Positions 1 through 6,107 of a DNA stretch of 20,066 nt are shown here, in pieces. The position numbers were made by a program, and so were the translations under genes. The DNA lies in assembly GCA_017881985.1 (NCBI GenBank), contig JADGQH010000022.1, positions 1-20,066 on the forward strand, written 5' to 3'. Under the pieces are notes generated by a model. The model searched no databases. It was not told the DNA's origin and saw only the letters and a program-made list of their open reading frames with translations. Position 1 is the stretch's first letter. Each line of letters starts with the position of its first letter. The stretch comes from Chloroflexota bacterium. GTDB lineage: Bacteria > Chloroflexota > Limnocylindria > Limnocylindrales > CSP1-4.

Positions 1-410
1 AAGCCGCCCTTGACCAGGTTCGGGATCCCACAGGCGAACTCGAGGTTCTCCAGGCCGCGGGCGATCTCGCCGAGCGCATCGGAGGTGACCTTGCCGTGCT
101 CGGCGGTGAGGTGTGCCGCTAGCTCCTTCCGGTTCGCCTCGACGAGGTTCCGGATCCGGAACATGACGTCCGTTCGCTTCGAGAGCGAGGTGGCCCGCCA
201 CGCCGGGAACGCCGCCTTCGCGGCCGCGACCGCGGCATCGACCTCCTCGACCGAGGCGAAGTCGACGGTCCGGACGACGACACCGCGTGCCGGGTCGTAG
301 ACAGGCCCGGATCGTCCCGATCGGCCGGCGACGCGCTGTCCGCCGATCCAGTGGTTGACCTGCTCCAGCCCGGCCGCCGCGTGGCCGGTCGGCTCGGCGA
401 CCTGCGTCAT
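1..410 (-). CDS. mmsA: Methylmalonate-semialdehyde dehydrogenase, CoA-acylating (N-terminal part)
   Basis: The first 136 residues are visible; the gene runs off the left edge. The fragment carries the family's typical beginning: NHWIGGQRVAG near residues 19-29, a GPVYDPARG stretch near 35-43, SVEEVDAAVAAAKAAFPAWR near 53-72, and EHGKVTSDALGE near 104-115 followed by FACGIP. The CoA-acylating MmsA/IolA family converts methylmalonate or malonate semialdehyde to propionyl-CoA or acetyl-CoA in valine, inositol and pyrimidine-base breakdown. The catalytic cysteine lies outside the window. I chose the ATG at 410 because a run of six G sits about eight bases upstream and the conserved start follows directly. 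Nearby nucleoside phosphorylases make a role in thymine/uracil breakdown attractive, but that is inference. Other aldehyde dehydrogenase subfamilies are less likely. Confidence 0.85.
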   Translation of the reverse strand, partial: MTQVAEPTGHAAAGLEQVNHWIGGQRVAGRSGRSGPVYDPARGVVVRTVDFASVEEVDAAVAAAKAAFPAWRATSLSKRTDVMFRIRNLVEANRKELAAHLTAEHGKVTSDALGEIARGLENLEFACGIPNLVKGG

Positions 411-700
411 CTCGTGACCCCCCAAATCGTGCTCGTCGGGGCGACGGCCGGCCCGGCGGTGCGGATTGAGAGAATACCCCGCTCGACCATGCACGGCCTC
501 CGGGTGGCCCGCGAGGCGAGCTCCGGACCTTCGCCCGCGAGCCCGGAATGCCGGCGTTCAGCGGCTGCGGCATCGGCCCGGCTCGCCGGCCGGTTGCGAA
601 GGCTGGCGTCGGGCCGATCGGCTTGCGCCACGTGCACGATCCAGCCGGACTGCGAGCCGGGACCGGCTCATGCACGTCGAGATCGTGCACTGGGCGCCGA
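411..700. other. Intergenic region, no supported gene
   Basis: About 290 bases lie between the start of mmsA and the end of arr. Short open frames exist on both strands, but none has a recognisable domain, a good start site, or a composition different from out-of-frame GC-rich DNA. The part next to 410 should hold the mmsA promoter, but no clear -35/-10 pair was found. Confidence 0.5.
671..689 (-). terminator. Small hairpin after arr, possible terminator
   Basis: TGCACG and CGTGCA form a 6-bp perfect stem around a 7-base loop, starting about 11 bases after the arr stop codon on the minus strand. There is no T-run, so this is a weak candidate. Confidence 0.25.
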
Positions 701-1099
701 TCAGTTGATGATCTCGCCTCGTTCATCCGCGCGGATTGCCGCCAGCCGGTCGCGCCATGCCTGTAGCGCCGCGGGGGTTTGGCGCGTCCAGTCGGTCACC
801 TCGCCGACGATCCTGAGCGGCTCGCTGCTGCGGTAAGACCGGGTCGGGTTGCCGGGGAACTTCCTGTCGGTCACGTTGGGGTCGTCCTCGAACGCCCCCG
901 TTGGCTCAACGACATAGACGCGCGGAGCACCTTCGCCTGCCGCGAGCTCCGCCGCGAGCCCGGCACCGTCGCGCAGCGCGGTGAAGTAGACGTGATTCAT
1001 CACGACATCGGGCCGGTAGTTCGATCGGAAGCCGGCCGCGAAGTGATCGCCCACCCGCAGGGCGGCTTTCGTGCCATGGAAGAACGGGCCCTCGTCCAA
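701..1099 (-). CDS. arr: NAD(+)-rifampin ADP-ribosyltransferase
   Basis: The protein of 132 residues matches the Arr family along its whole length: GPFFHGTKAALRVGD at the start, FRSNYRPDVVMNHVYFTAL, RVYVVEPTGAFEDDPNVTD, KFPGNPTRSYRS and VGEVTDWTR. Arr uses NAD+ to ADP-ribosylate a hydroxyl group of rifamycins and inactivates them in the cytoplasm. The catalytic His-Tyr-Asp set appears to be H8, Y38 and D73; the spacings of 30 and 35 residues equal those I recall for the mycobacterial enzyme. The start is the TTG at 1099, with AGGAGG seven bases upstream. An in-frame TTG at 1135 would add 12 residues unlike the family and has no ribosome site. It is a single gene with no partner; terrestrial bacteria often carry such chromosomal arr copies. 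Confidence 0.92.
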   Translation of the reverse strand: MDEGPFFHGTKAALRVGDHFAAGFRSNYRPDVVMNHVYFTALRDGAGLAAELAAGEGAPRVYVVEPTGAFEDDPNVTDRKFPGNPTRSYRSSEPLRIVGEVTDWTRQTPAALQAWRDRLAAIRADERGEIIN

Positions 1100-1106
1100 C
1101 GGACGT

Positions 1107-1112
1107 CCTCCT
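1107..1112 (-). promoter_or_regulatory. Shine-Dalgarno site deciding the arr start
   Basis: A perfect AGGAGG lies seven bases before the TTG at 1099. It decides between this start and the TTG at 1135, for which no such site exists. Confidence 0.75.
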
Positions 1113-1592
1113 CGCGGAAGCCGGCCATCACCCAACGTCGTTGGGGCGGACCGGCTTCAGTCCGCTGCGGCTGATCTTGTGCTGGCTCTCCCACGGCGGC
1201 AAGAGACCCGCCAGATGCGTTGCGAGCGCCACCCGGACGCGTTGTTGGGAGTTGATCGCACCCAGAACGTTGCGCTGGAAACGTCCGACACTACGCGCGA
1301 GACCATCAACCTTCCAGCAACAGTTCCAGCCGGTGTGGCCCCGAGCCCCAGTTGAGGCCAGTCGCAGGCCCTTTGTCGGTCGATTCGTGCACCAGGCGTA
1401 CAGCGACGTCGATTCCATGCGTGCGATGCACGAAATCGACGAGGTGGCCCCCGGGCACGGACTCCGAGGTGCAGTTCAGGCGGAAGGGGTGCCGCGTGGG
1501 ACCTGCCGGCGATCGCGGTCGAAGCAGGCCGCGCTCGGCATGGGGGGCGCCATGCCCGCCCGTCCGTCCCGCCGACTTCGGGCCGGGAATCA
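1113..1592. other. 480-base stretch without a supported gene; possible coding remnant
   Basis: No complete gene could be supported. On the minus strand a frame from about 1490 to 1306 reads rather protein-like (VPGGHLVDFVHRTHGIDVA, then LVHESTDKGPATGLNWGSG) and stops at LELLLEG. A neighbouring frame continues for about 60 residues toward 1128. This could be a frameshifted remnant, but I recognise no family. The arr promoter should lie near its left end. Composition is less GC-extreme than the flanking genes. Confidence 0.35.
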
Positions 1593-1620
1593 CGAACCCC
1601 GGCGGGCGGGCCGGGGTTCG
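1593..1620 (-). terminator. Strong hairpin after the initiator tRNA
   Basis: CGAACCCCGGC and GCCGGGGTTCG form a perfect 11-bp stem with a 6-base loop, beginning 16 bases past the encoded CCA end of the tRNA on the minus strand. No T-run follows, but position and strength fit a terminator or 3'-processing barrier for the tRNA transcript. Confidence 0.6.
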
Positions 1621-1636
1621 CTGGTGGATTCGGGTT

Positions 1637-1711
1637 TGGTTGCGGGGAAGGGATTCGAACCCTTGACCTTCGGGTTATGAGCCCGACGAGCTGCCGCTGC
1701 TCCACCCCGCC
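1637..1711 (-). tRNA. Initiator tRNA-fMet (CAT anticodon), CCA encoded
   Basis: The minus strand folds into a complete cloverleaf. The acceptor stem GCGGGG pairs with CCCCGC at positions 2-7 and 66-71. The anticodon arm TCGGG-CTCATAA-CCCGA has a CAT anticodon. The T arm is AAGGG-TTCGAAT-CCCTT, and the discriminator A73 is followed by an encoded CCA. Initiator hallmarks are present: three stacked G:C pairs next to the anticodon loop, an A11:T24-type D stem, and no Watson-Crick pair at 1-72. The mismatch is G1 with A72, whereas bacterial initiators usually have C1 with A72. The D loop is about two bases shorter than in E. coli. It lies alone, divergent from the nucleoside operon. Confidence 0.95.
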
Positions 1712-1716
1712 CCGGT

Positions 1717-1745
1717 ACTATACACAGTCGAGGCAGGATGGTCAA
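1717..1745 (-). promoter_or_regulatory. Sigma-70-type promoter of the initiator tRNA
   Basis: On the minus strand TTGACC (1745-1740) and TATAGT (1722-1717) are separated by exactly 17 bases, five of six matches each to the housekeeping consensus. Only five bases separate the -10 box from tRNA base 1 at 1711, so transcription should start at or very near the mature 5' end. Confidence 0.85.
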
Positions 1746-1749
1746 AGCA

Positions 1750-1759
1750 TTGTCCACGC
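1750..1759. promoter_or_regulatory. 10-base element shared with the BMC regulator promoter
   Basis: TTGTCCACGC lies 49 bases before the cytidine deaminase start and recurs exactly at 12210-12219, just upstream of the sorC-type regulator. It may be part of a common operator. It also resembles a DnaA box (TTGTCCACA type), so the meaning is open. Confidence 0.35.
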
Positions 1760-1763
1760 ACCC

Positions 1764-1782
1764 GGGCGTTTCACGAACGCCC
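1764..1782. repeat. Inverted repeat in the cdd leader
   Basis: GGGCGTT and AACGCCC form a perfect 7-bp dyad around a 5-base spacer (TCACG), 26 bases upstream of the cdd ATG. It could be an operator or a leader hairpin; nothing in the sequence decides between these. Confidence 0.4.
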
Positions 1783-1808
1783 TCTCGCGACTACGGAGGC
1801 CCGACCCG

Positions 1809-2234
1809 ATGCCAACCGCCGGCTCGCCCGACGACCTCCTCGCCGCCGCCCTCGGCGCGCGCGAGCGGACGTATTCGCCGTATTCCGGCTACGCCGTTGG
1901 CGCCGCGCTGCGCGACGAGCTCGGCCGGATCCACGCGGCCCCGAATGTCGAGAACGCGGCCTACCCCCAGGGCCAGTGCGCCGAGGCGTCCGCGATCGGC
2001 GTCCTGATCGCCGCGGGCGGGCGACGGGTCACCGAGGCGCTCGTGGTTGCCGACCCGGCCGCCGGACTCCCCTCCCCGTGCGGCGGCTGCCGGCAGCGGC
2101 TGCGCGAGTTCATGCCGCTCGACGCATCGATCCACCTCGCGGGCCCGGCCGGCGTCATCCGGACCGTGACGCTCGGCGAGCTGCTGCCGCTGAGCTTCGG
2201 GCCCGAGTTCCTGCTCGGCAGGACATCCCGATGA
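1809..2234 (+). CDS. cdd: Cytidine deaminase
   Basis: The 141-residue protein is a standard-length small, zinc-dependent cytidine deaminase, which turns cytidine and deoxycytidine into uridine and deoxyuridine in the cytoplasm. YSPYSGYAVGAAL (residues 22-34) and NVEN (46-49) form the substrate-binding start. C57-A-E59 supplies one zinc ligand and the catalytic glutamate, and PCGGC (C91, C94) supplies the other two ligands. The ATG at 1809 has GGAGG nine bases upstream and fits the family start. Its stop codon overlaps the ATG of the purine nucleoside phosphorylase (ATGA), so the genes are translationally coupled. In this context it feeds pyrimidine nucleosides to the thymidine/uridine phosphorylase two genes downstream. 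Confidence 0.95.
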   Translation: MPTAGSPDDLLAAALGARERTYSPYSGYAVGAALRDELGRIHAAPNVENAAYPQGQCAEASAIGVLIAAGGRRVTEALVVADPAAGLPSPCGGCRQRLREFMPLDASIHLAGPAGVIRTVTLGELLPLSFGPEFLLGRTSR

Positions 2235-3100
2235 GCCCCGTGGGCGCTGGTGCGATCGGCATGTTCGGGGACCCCGGCGTCGCGGCGGCCCTGATTCGGG
2301 CGCGGGCCGGAGGACGCACGCCGCGCCTCGGGATCGTGCTCGGCTCCGGCCTCGGCGGGCTCGCCGACCTGCTCGAGGACGCAGCCGCGATCCCGTATGC
2401 CGAGATCCCGGGCTTCCCGGCGTCGACCGTTCCAGGCCATGCCGGCCGGTTCGTGGTCGGCGAGCTCGACGGCGTCACGGTCGCCTGCATGCAGGGCCGC
2501 TTCCACCTCTACGAGGGTCACGCGCCCGCCCTGATCCGGCTGCCGATCCGCACGTTCGCCGCGCTCGGCGTCGAGGCGCTCCTCCTGACGAACGCGGCGG
2601 GCTCGCTTCGGGCCGAGGCGGGGCCCGGCAGCCTCATGCTCATCACGGATCACCTCAACTTCATGTGGACGAATCCGCTGGTCGGGCCGAACGACGACGC
2701 CTGGGGTGAGCGATTCGTGGGTCTCGAGGATGCCTACGACCCGGCGCTCCGAGCGCGCCTGCGCGCGCTCGCCGACGGGCTGGGGATCCGCCTGCACGAG
2801 GGCGTCTACTGCGGGCTCCTCGGGCCGCTCTTCGAGACGCCGGCCGAGATCCGCGCCTACCGGACCCTCGGCGCGGACGCGGTGGGCATGTCGACCGTGC
2901 CGGAGGTGATCGTCGCGCGCCACGCCGGGCTGCGGGTGGCCGCGATCAGCGCGATCACGAACCTGGCCGTCGGCATGAGCGACGTGCCGATCGACCACGA
3001 GCAGACCCTCCGCGGCGCGGCCATCGCCGCCGAGGACCTCACCCGGCTGGTCCGCGCGTTCGTCGCCTCGTTCGCGTCCGGGCAGGGATCGGACGCGTAA
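2231..3100 (+). CDS. Purine nucleoside phosphorylase, trimeric type
   Basis: The 289-residue protein is a full-length member of the trimeric (PNP-I/MTAP) family, which splits purine (deoxy)nucleosides with phosphate into base and (deoxy)ribose-1-phosphate. Visible sites, with human PNP equivalents as I recall them: GIVLGSG with S39 (S33), GRFHLYEG with R90, H92 and Y94 (R84, H86, Y88), TNAAGSL near 120-126, F201-E202 (F200, E201), GMS near 219-221, N244 (N243) and H256 (H257). Asn at the N243 position favours guanosine and inosine over adenosine. The ATG at 2231 overlaps the cdd stop by four bases. It is the middle gene of a three-gene nucleoside-splitting operon. Methylthioadenosine phosphorylase is an alternative, made less likely by the Glu/Asn pair. 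Confidence 0.93.
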   Translation: MSPVGAGAIGMFGDPGVAAALIRARAGGRTPRLGIVLGSGLGGLADLLEDAAAIPYAEIPGFPASTVPGHAGRFVVGELDGVTVACMQGRFHLYEGHAPALIRLPIRTFAALGVEALLLTNAAGSLRAEAGPGSLMLITDHLNFMWTNPLVGPNDDAWGERFVGLEDAYDPALRARLRALADGLGIRLHEGVYCGLLGPLFETPAEIRAYRTLGADAVGMSTVPEVIVARHAGLRVAAISAITNLAVGMSDVPIDHEQTLRGAAIAAEDLTRLVRAFVASFASGQGSDA

Positions 3101-3103
3101 CGC

Positions 3104-4477
3104 GTGCTGCCGCAGGAGGTCATCCGGGCGAAGCGCGACGGCCGGGCGCTGACGGACGCCGAGATCGCGTACTTCGTGACCGGGATCACCGATGGCTCGA
3201 TCACCGAGGGACAGGCGGCCGCGTTCGCGATGGCGATCTTCTTCCGCGGGATGACGCGCCCGGAGGTCATCGCGCTGACCCGTGGCATGCGCGACTCGGG
3301 GACCGTCCTCGACTGGTCGGGCGCGGACCTGCCGGGGCCGCCGCTCGACAAGCACTCCACGGGCGGCGTGGGCGACAAGGTCTCGCTGATGCTCGCCCCG
3401 ATCGTCGCGGCGTGCGGCGGCGCCGTCCCGATGATCTCCGGGCGGGGCCTGGGCCACTCCGGCGGCACGCTCGACAAGATGGACGCGATCGCGGGCTACA
3501 CGACCGCGCCCGACAACGCAACCTTCCGGCGCGTCGTCCGCGAGGTCGGCTGCGCGATCATCGGCCAGACGGCCGACCTTGCTCCTGCCGACCGGCGGCT
3601 CTACGCGATCCGCGACGTCACGGCCACCGTCGAGAGCATCCCCCTGATCACATCGTCGATCCTGTCGAAGAAGCTGGCCGCCGGCCTCCGCGGCCTCGTC
3701 ATGGACGTCAAGTTCGGCACTGGCGCGTTCATGGGCACGGCCGAGGACGGGCGCGCCCTTGCGGAGAGCATCGTCGCGGTCGCCAGTGGCGCCGGGTGCC
3801 AGACCACCGCGCTGCTGACCGACATGAACCAGGTGCTGGGAACGACGGCGGGAAACGCGGTCGAGGTGCGCGAGGCGATCGCGTACCTGGCCGGCGAGGA
3901 GGTGCCGGATGGCTCGGCGGGCGGCCCGGTCGGGCACGCGCCCGGCCCGGGAGGTCGAGAGGCCCGCCAGCACGAGGTGACGATGGCGCTCTCCGCCGAG
4001 CTGCTCGTCACCGGCGGGCTGTTCGCGACGGTCGCCGATGCGCGGATCGCGTGCGAGCGTGCGCTCGCCTCGGGCGCCGCCGCCGAGCGGTTCGCCCGCA
4101 TGGTGGCCGCGCTCGGGGGGCCGGCCGACCTGCTGGAGCGCCCGGACGCGTACCTGCCGCTGCCCGAGGTCACGCTGGCCGTCCACCCGTCGCGGGCAGG
4201 GTTCGTCGTCGCCGAGGATGCACGGGCGATCGGCGTCGCGATCGTCGGGATGGGCGGCGGACGCGTGCGGGCGGACCAGCCGATCGACCACGCGGTCGGC
4301 TTCACCCAGGTCGCGCCGGTCGGAGCCGCCGTCGGGCCGGATCGGCCGCTCTGCCTCGTGCACGCACGCACGCCGGGCCAGGCGGAGGCTGCCGCTGCCG
4401 AGGTCCGGGCCGCGATCACGATCGGCGACGAGCCACCGGACGCCACGCCGGTGATCCTGGAGCGGATCGCGGGATAG
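3104..4477 (+). CDS. deoA: Pyrimidine nucleoside (thymidine) phosphorylase
   Basis: The 457-residue protein matches the thymidine/pyrimidine nucleoside phosphorylase family throughout. It converts thymidine or deoxyuridine (perhaps uridine) and phosphate into base plus (deoxy)ribose-1-phosphate. The start VIRAKRDGRALTDAEI is typical. DKHSTGGVGDKVSL (82-95) binds phosphate, with K83, H84 and S85. SGRGLGHSGGTLDKMD (112-127) is the family signature. R170, S185 and K189 correspond to the base-binding Arg, Ser and Lys of E. coli DeoA. The GTG start at 3104, three bases after the previous stop, is chosen by family alignment; its ribosome site is weak. A Gly/Pro-rich insertion near residues 268-286 is unusual. 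The choice between deoA and pdp cannot be settled by eye. Confidence 0.93.
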   Translation: MLPQEVIRAKRDGRALTDAEIAYFVTGITDGSITEGQAAAFAMAIFFRGMTRPEVIALTRGMRDSGTVLDWSGADLPGPPLDKHSTGGVGDKVSLMLAPIVAACGGAVPMISGRGLGHSGGTLDKMDAIAGYTTAPDNATFRRVVREVGCAIIGQTADLAPADRRLYAIRDVTATVESIPLITSSILSKKLAAGLRGLVMDVKFGTGAFMGTAEDGRALAESIVAVASGAGCQTTALLTDMNQVLGTTAGNAVEVREAIAYLAGEEVPDGSAGGPVGHAPGPGGREARQHEVTMALSAELLVTGGLFATVADARIACERALASGAAAERFARMVAALGGPADLLERPDAYLPLPEVTLAVHPSRAGFVVAEDARAIGVAIVGMGGGRVRADQPIDHAVGFTQVAPVGAAVGPDRPLCLVHARTPGQAEAAAAEVRAAITIGDEPPDATPVILERIAG

Positions 4478-4521
4478 CGCGGGCCCCCGGGCTCGTCCGA
4501 GCCGTGGCGGTCCCCGACGGC

Positions 4522-4549
4522 CCCGCCGATCGACGGGTCCTACGGCGGG
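4522..4549. terminator. Hairpin between convergent operons
   Basis: CCCGCCG and CGGCGGG form a 7-bp stem with a 14-base loop in the 103-base gap between the ends of deoA (plus) and the GNAT gene (minus). A second small stem, GGCTC/GAGCC, lies at 4490-4503. Neither has a T-run. They may serve as a bidirectional stop. Confidence 0.35.
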
Positions 4550-4580
4550 ACGCGGAGTCGGTCCCCCGCCGCAGCGCCGA

Positions 4581-5330
4581 TCAGCCGGGAGCGCCGCCGT
4601 CCCTGCGGAACAGGACCTCGGCGCCGATCGGGCGAAATCCGGCGGCGAGGACGGCGCGGAGCGATGCGATGTTGCCGGGCGCGACCTGCATGAAGACCCG
4701 CTCGCCGCGCGGCACGGCAAGCATGGAGACCGCCGCGAGCGTCCGGCCCAGGCCGCGGCCGCGCGCCCCCGGAGAGACCTCGAACGACGCCTCCCATCGG
4801 CCGGCAAGCCCACGCCCCACGACGAGGAGGCCATTCCCATCGGCCGACTCCCACGCGCGGATGTCGGAGCGGTAGCGGACGGCGCGGCCGACCCTCCCGC
4901 GTCGAGCGTCGGGGATGATCTCGTTGATCCCGTCGGGGAAGGGCGGCGCGCCTGCGCCGGCCCGCGCTGCGAGCACGACGTCGAGCGTCCCGGGAACGGC
5001 GCCGAGGCGCCCCCCGAGCCAGGCGAGGAATGGGGTGCCCATCGGCGCCGCGATGTCGTCCGGGTCCAGGTGAGCGGCGACCTCGCCCGGGTCGACGTCG
5101 GCCGCGACGAGGTGGTGCGCCGTGAAGGCGAGCACGGCGTGGACCGGTCCGTCCGGGGCCGGGACGACCTCGGTTGCACCGTCGGCCGGCAGGAAGCGTC
5201 CCGCCGCCGCATCCTCCAGGATCCGCCGCAGCGCGGTCGGGTCGGCGTCGCCGGAAGCCCAGCGTTCCGATGCCCCGGTGCTGCCGGGCGCCCCAGGCTC
5301 CGCCGTGTCGTCGTCGCCGCGGGCCGTCAC
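4581..5330 (-). CDS. GNAT-family acetyltransferase, last gene of the BMC operon
   Basis: The 249-residue protein ends in a recognisable GNAT fold. RGRGLG (190-195) gives the acetyl-CoA pyrophosphate-binding R-x-x-G-x-G motif, and VAPGN-IASLRAVLAAGF (216-232) is the usual motif B helix. The first 30 residues look disordered and residues 30-180 are family-like but unassigned. The family transfers acetyl groups from acetyl-CoA to amines; the substrate here is unknown. The GTG start at 5330 overlaps the stop of the BMC-P gene before it (GTGA), so it is translationally coupled to the shell genes. Acetyl-CoA is the expected product of the compartment, which makes an acetylating partner or regulator possible, but it could also be a passenger. 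Confidence 0.8.
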   Translation of the reverse strand: MTARGDDDTAEPGAPGSTGASERWASGDADPTALRRILEDAAAGRFLPADGATEVVPAPDGPVHAVLAFTAHHLVAADVDPGEVAAHLDPDDIAAPMGTPFLAWLGGRLGAVPGTLDVVLAARAGAGAPPFPDGINEIIPDARRGRVGRAVRYRSDIRAWESADGNGLLVVGRGLAGRWEASFEVSPGARGRGLGRTLAAVSMLAVPRGERVFMQVAPGNIASLRAVLAAGFRPIGAEVLFRRDGGAPG

Positions 5331-5719
5331 CGACGACGCCCAGGTCGCGCCTCGACGGTCTTGCCCTCCCCGACCGGGCGCTCCACGGCCGGGCCCCGCG
5401 GCGCGGAGCCCTTCACGGCCGGGCCTGGCACGGACGGGGTTGCCACGGCTGGGCGCTCGACGACGGCGTCCACGATGCCCACGACGACCGTCCGGATCGG
5501 CGCGCCGGGCGCGCCCAGGACCTGGCGCGCGGAGGTGCCCTCGTCGAGGAGGAGCACCGTCTCCCCGGCACCGGCACCCACGGAGTCGACCGCGATGAGG
5601 TAGCCGCCGGACGGTCGGCCCGACGGGTCGAGGAGGTCGCACAGAAGGAGCGTGCGTTCGTCGAAGCTGGGGTGGTTGATCGTGGAGACGACGGTGCCCA
5701 CGACGCGGCCGAGCTTCAC
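5327..5719 (-). CDS. BMC-P pentameric vertex protein (EutN/CcmL family), tailed copy 2
   Basis: Residues 1-88 are a clear BMC-P domain: KLGRVVGTVVST at the start, then LLLCDLLDP, YLIAVDSVGAGAGETVLLL and VVVGIVDAVVE. Such pentamers cap the vertices of the polyhedral shell. Typical members have 85-100 residues. This one has 130, with a Pro/Ala/Val-rich tail (89-130) ending in RPGRRR. The GTG start at 5719 overlaps the stop of the other tailed BMC-P gene by three bases. The core resembles the untailed copy at 8298 more than its neighbour, because it keeps the GAGxGE vertex-pore loop. Confidence 0.93.
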   Translation of the reverse strand: MKLGRVVGTVVSTINHPSFDERTLLLCDLLDPSGRPSGGYLIAVDSVGAGAGETVLLLDEGTSARQVLGAPGAPIRTVVVGIVDAVVERPAVATPSVPGPAVKGSAPRGPAVERPVGEGKTVEARPGRRR

Positions 5720-6102
5720 GACCCCTGCCTCCGCCGGCGAGCGGCTCGCGCCCTCGGCTCGCCTCGCGTCGCACCGCCGGTCCGAAACCCGCTGCCGGCC
5801 GTGGGACCGCTGCCGCCCGAAAGGCCGCCTCGGGCCAGCGCCTCGACCGCATCCACGATCCCGACGATGGCGTGATCGACCGGAACGAACGGGTCGGGCA
5901 TGGCCTGGGCGGCCTCGCGGGCCGCCACGAAGTAGACGAGCTCGCCGGGGCCGGCCATGTGGACCGCGTCGGCGGCCACGAGCTGGCCCCCGGTCGGGCG
6001 CAGGGCGCGGTCGAGCGGCTGGATTACGAGGAGCTTCACGCCCTCGAGCCCCGGTGACTTGACCGTCGCCACCACGGTCCCGATCACGCGCGCAAGCTGC
6101 AT
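5716..6102 (-). CDS. BMC-P pentameric vertex protein (EutN/CcmL family), tailed copy 1
   Basis: Residues 1-88 form the BMC-P domain: MQLARVIGTVVATVKSP, then LLVIQPLD, QLVAADAVHMAGPGELVYFV and AIVGIVDAVE. The vertex-pore loop reads AGPGE instead of the GAGxGE of the two sister copies. A Gly/Ser/Arg-rich tail (89-128) ends in a run of arginines (ARRRRQGS). The ATG at 6102 lies five bases after the BMC-T stop, with only a weak ribosome site, so translation probably depends on the upstream gene. Three non-identical BMC-P genes in one locus are common and imply mixed or alternative vertices. Confidence 0.93.
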   Translation of the reverse strand: MQLARVIGTVVATVKSPGLEGVKLLVIQPLDRALRPTGGQLVAADAVHMAGPGELVYFVAAREAAQAMPDPFVPVDHAIVGIVDAVEALARGGLSGGSGPTAGSGFRTGGATRGEPRARAARRRRQGS

Positions 6103-6107
6103 CCCGG

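Noticed and set aside
407..637. Minus-strand open frame of 76 codons before mmsA
   Set aside because: It overlaps the mmsA start and has no ribosome site or recognisable sequence.
1352..1680. Plus-strand frames ending in GFEPLTFGL or RGRDSNP
   Set aside because: These endings are the well-known false peptides from reading across a tRNA T arm and anticodon arm; the tRNA is on the other strand.
1961..5212. A very long minus-strand open frame of more than 1000 codons
   Set aside because: It lies antisense to cdd, pnp and deoA and runs into out-of-frame GNAT DNA. Its translation is Arg/Asp/Gly-rich low-quality sequence, a normal by-product of very high GC content.
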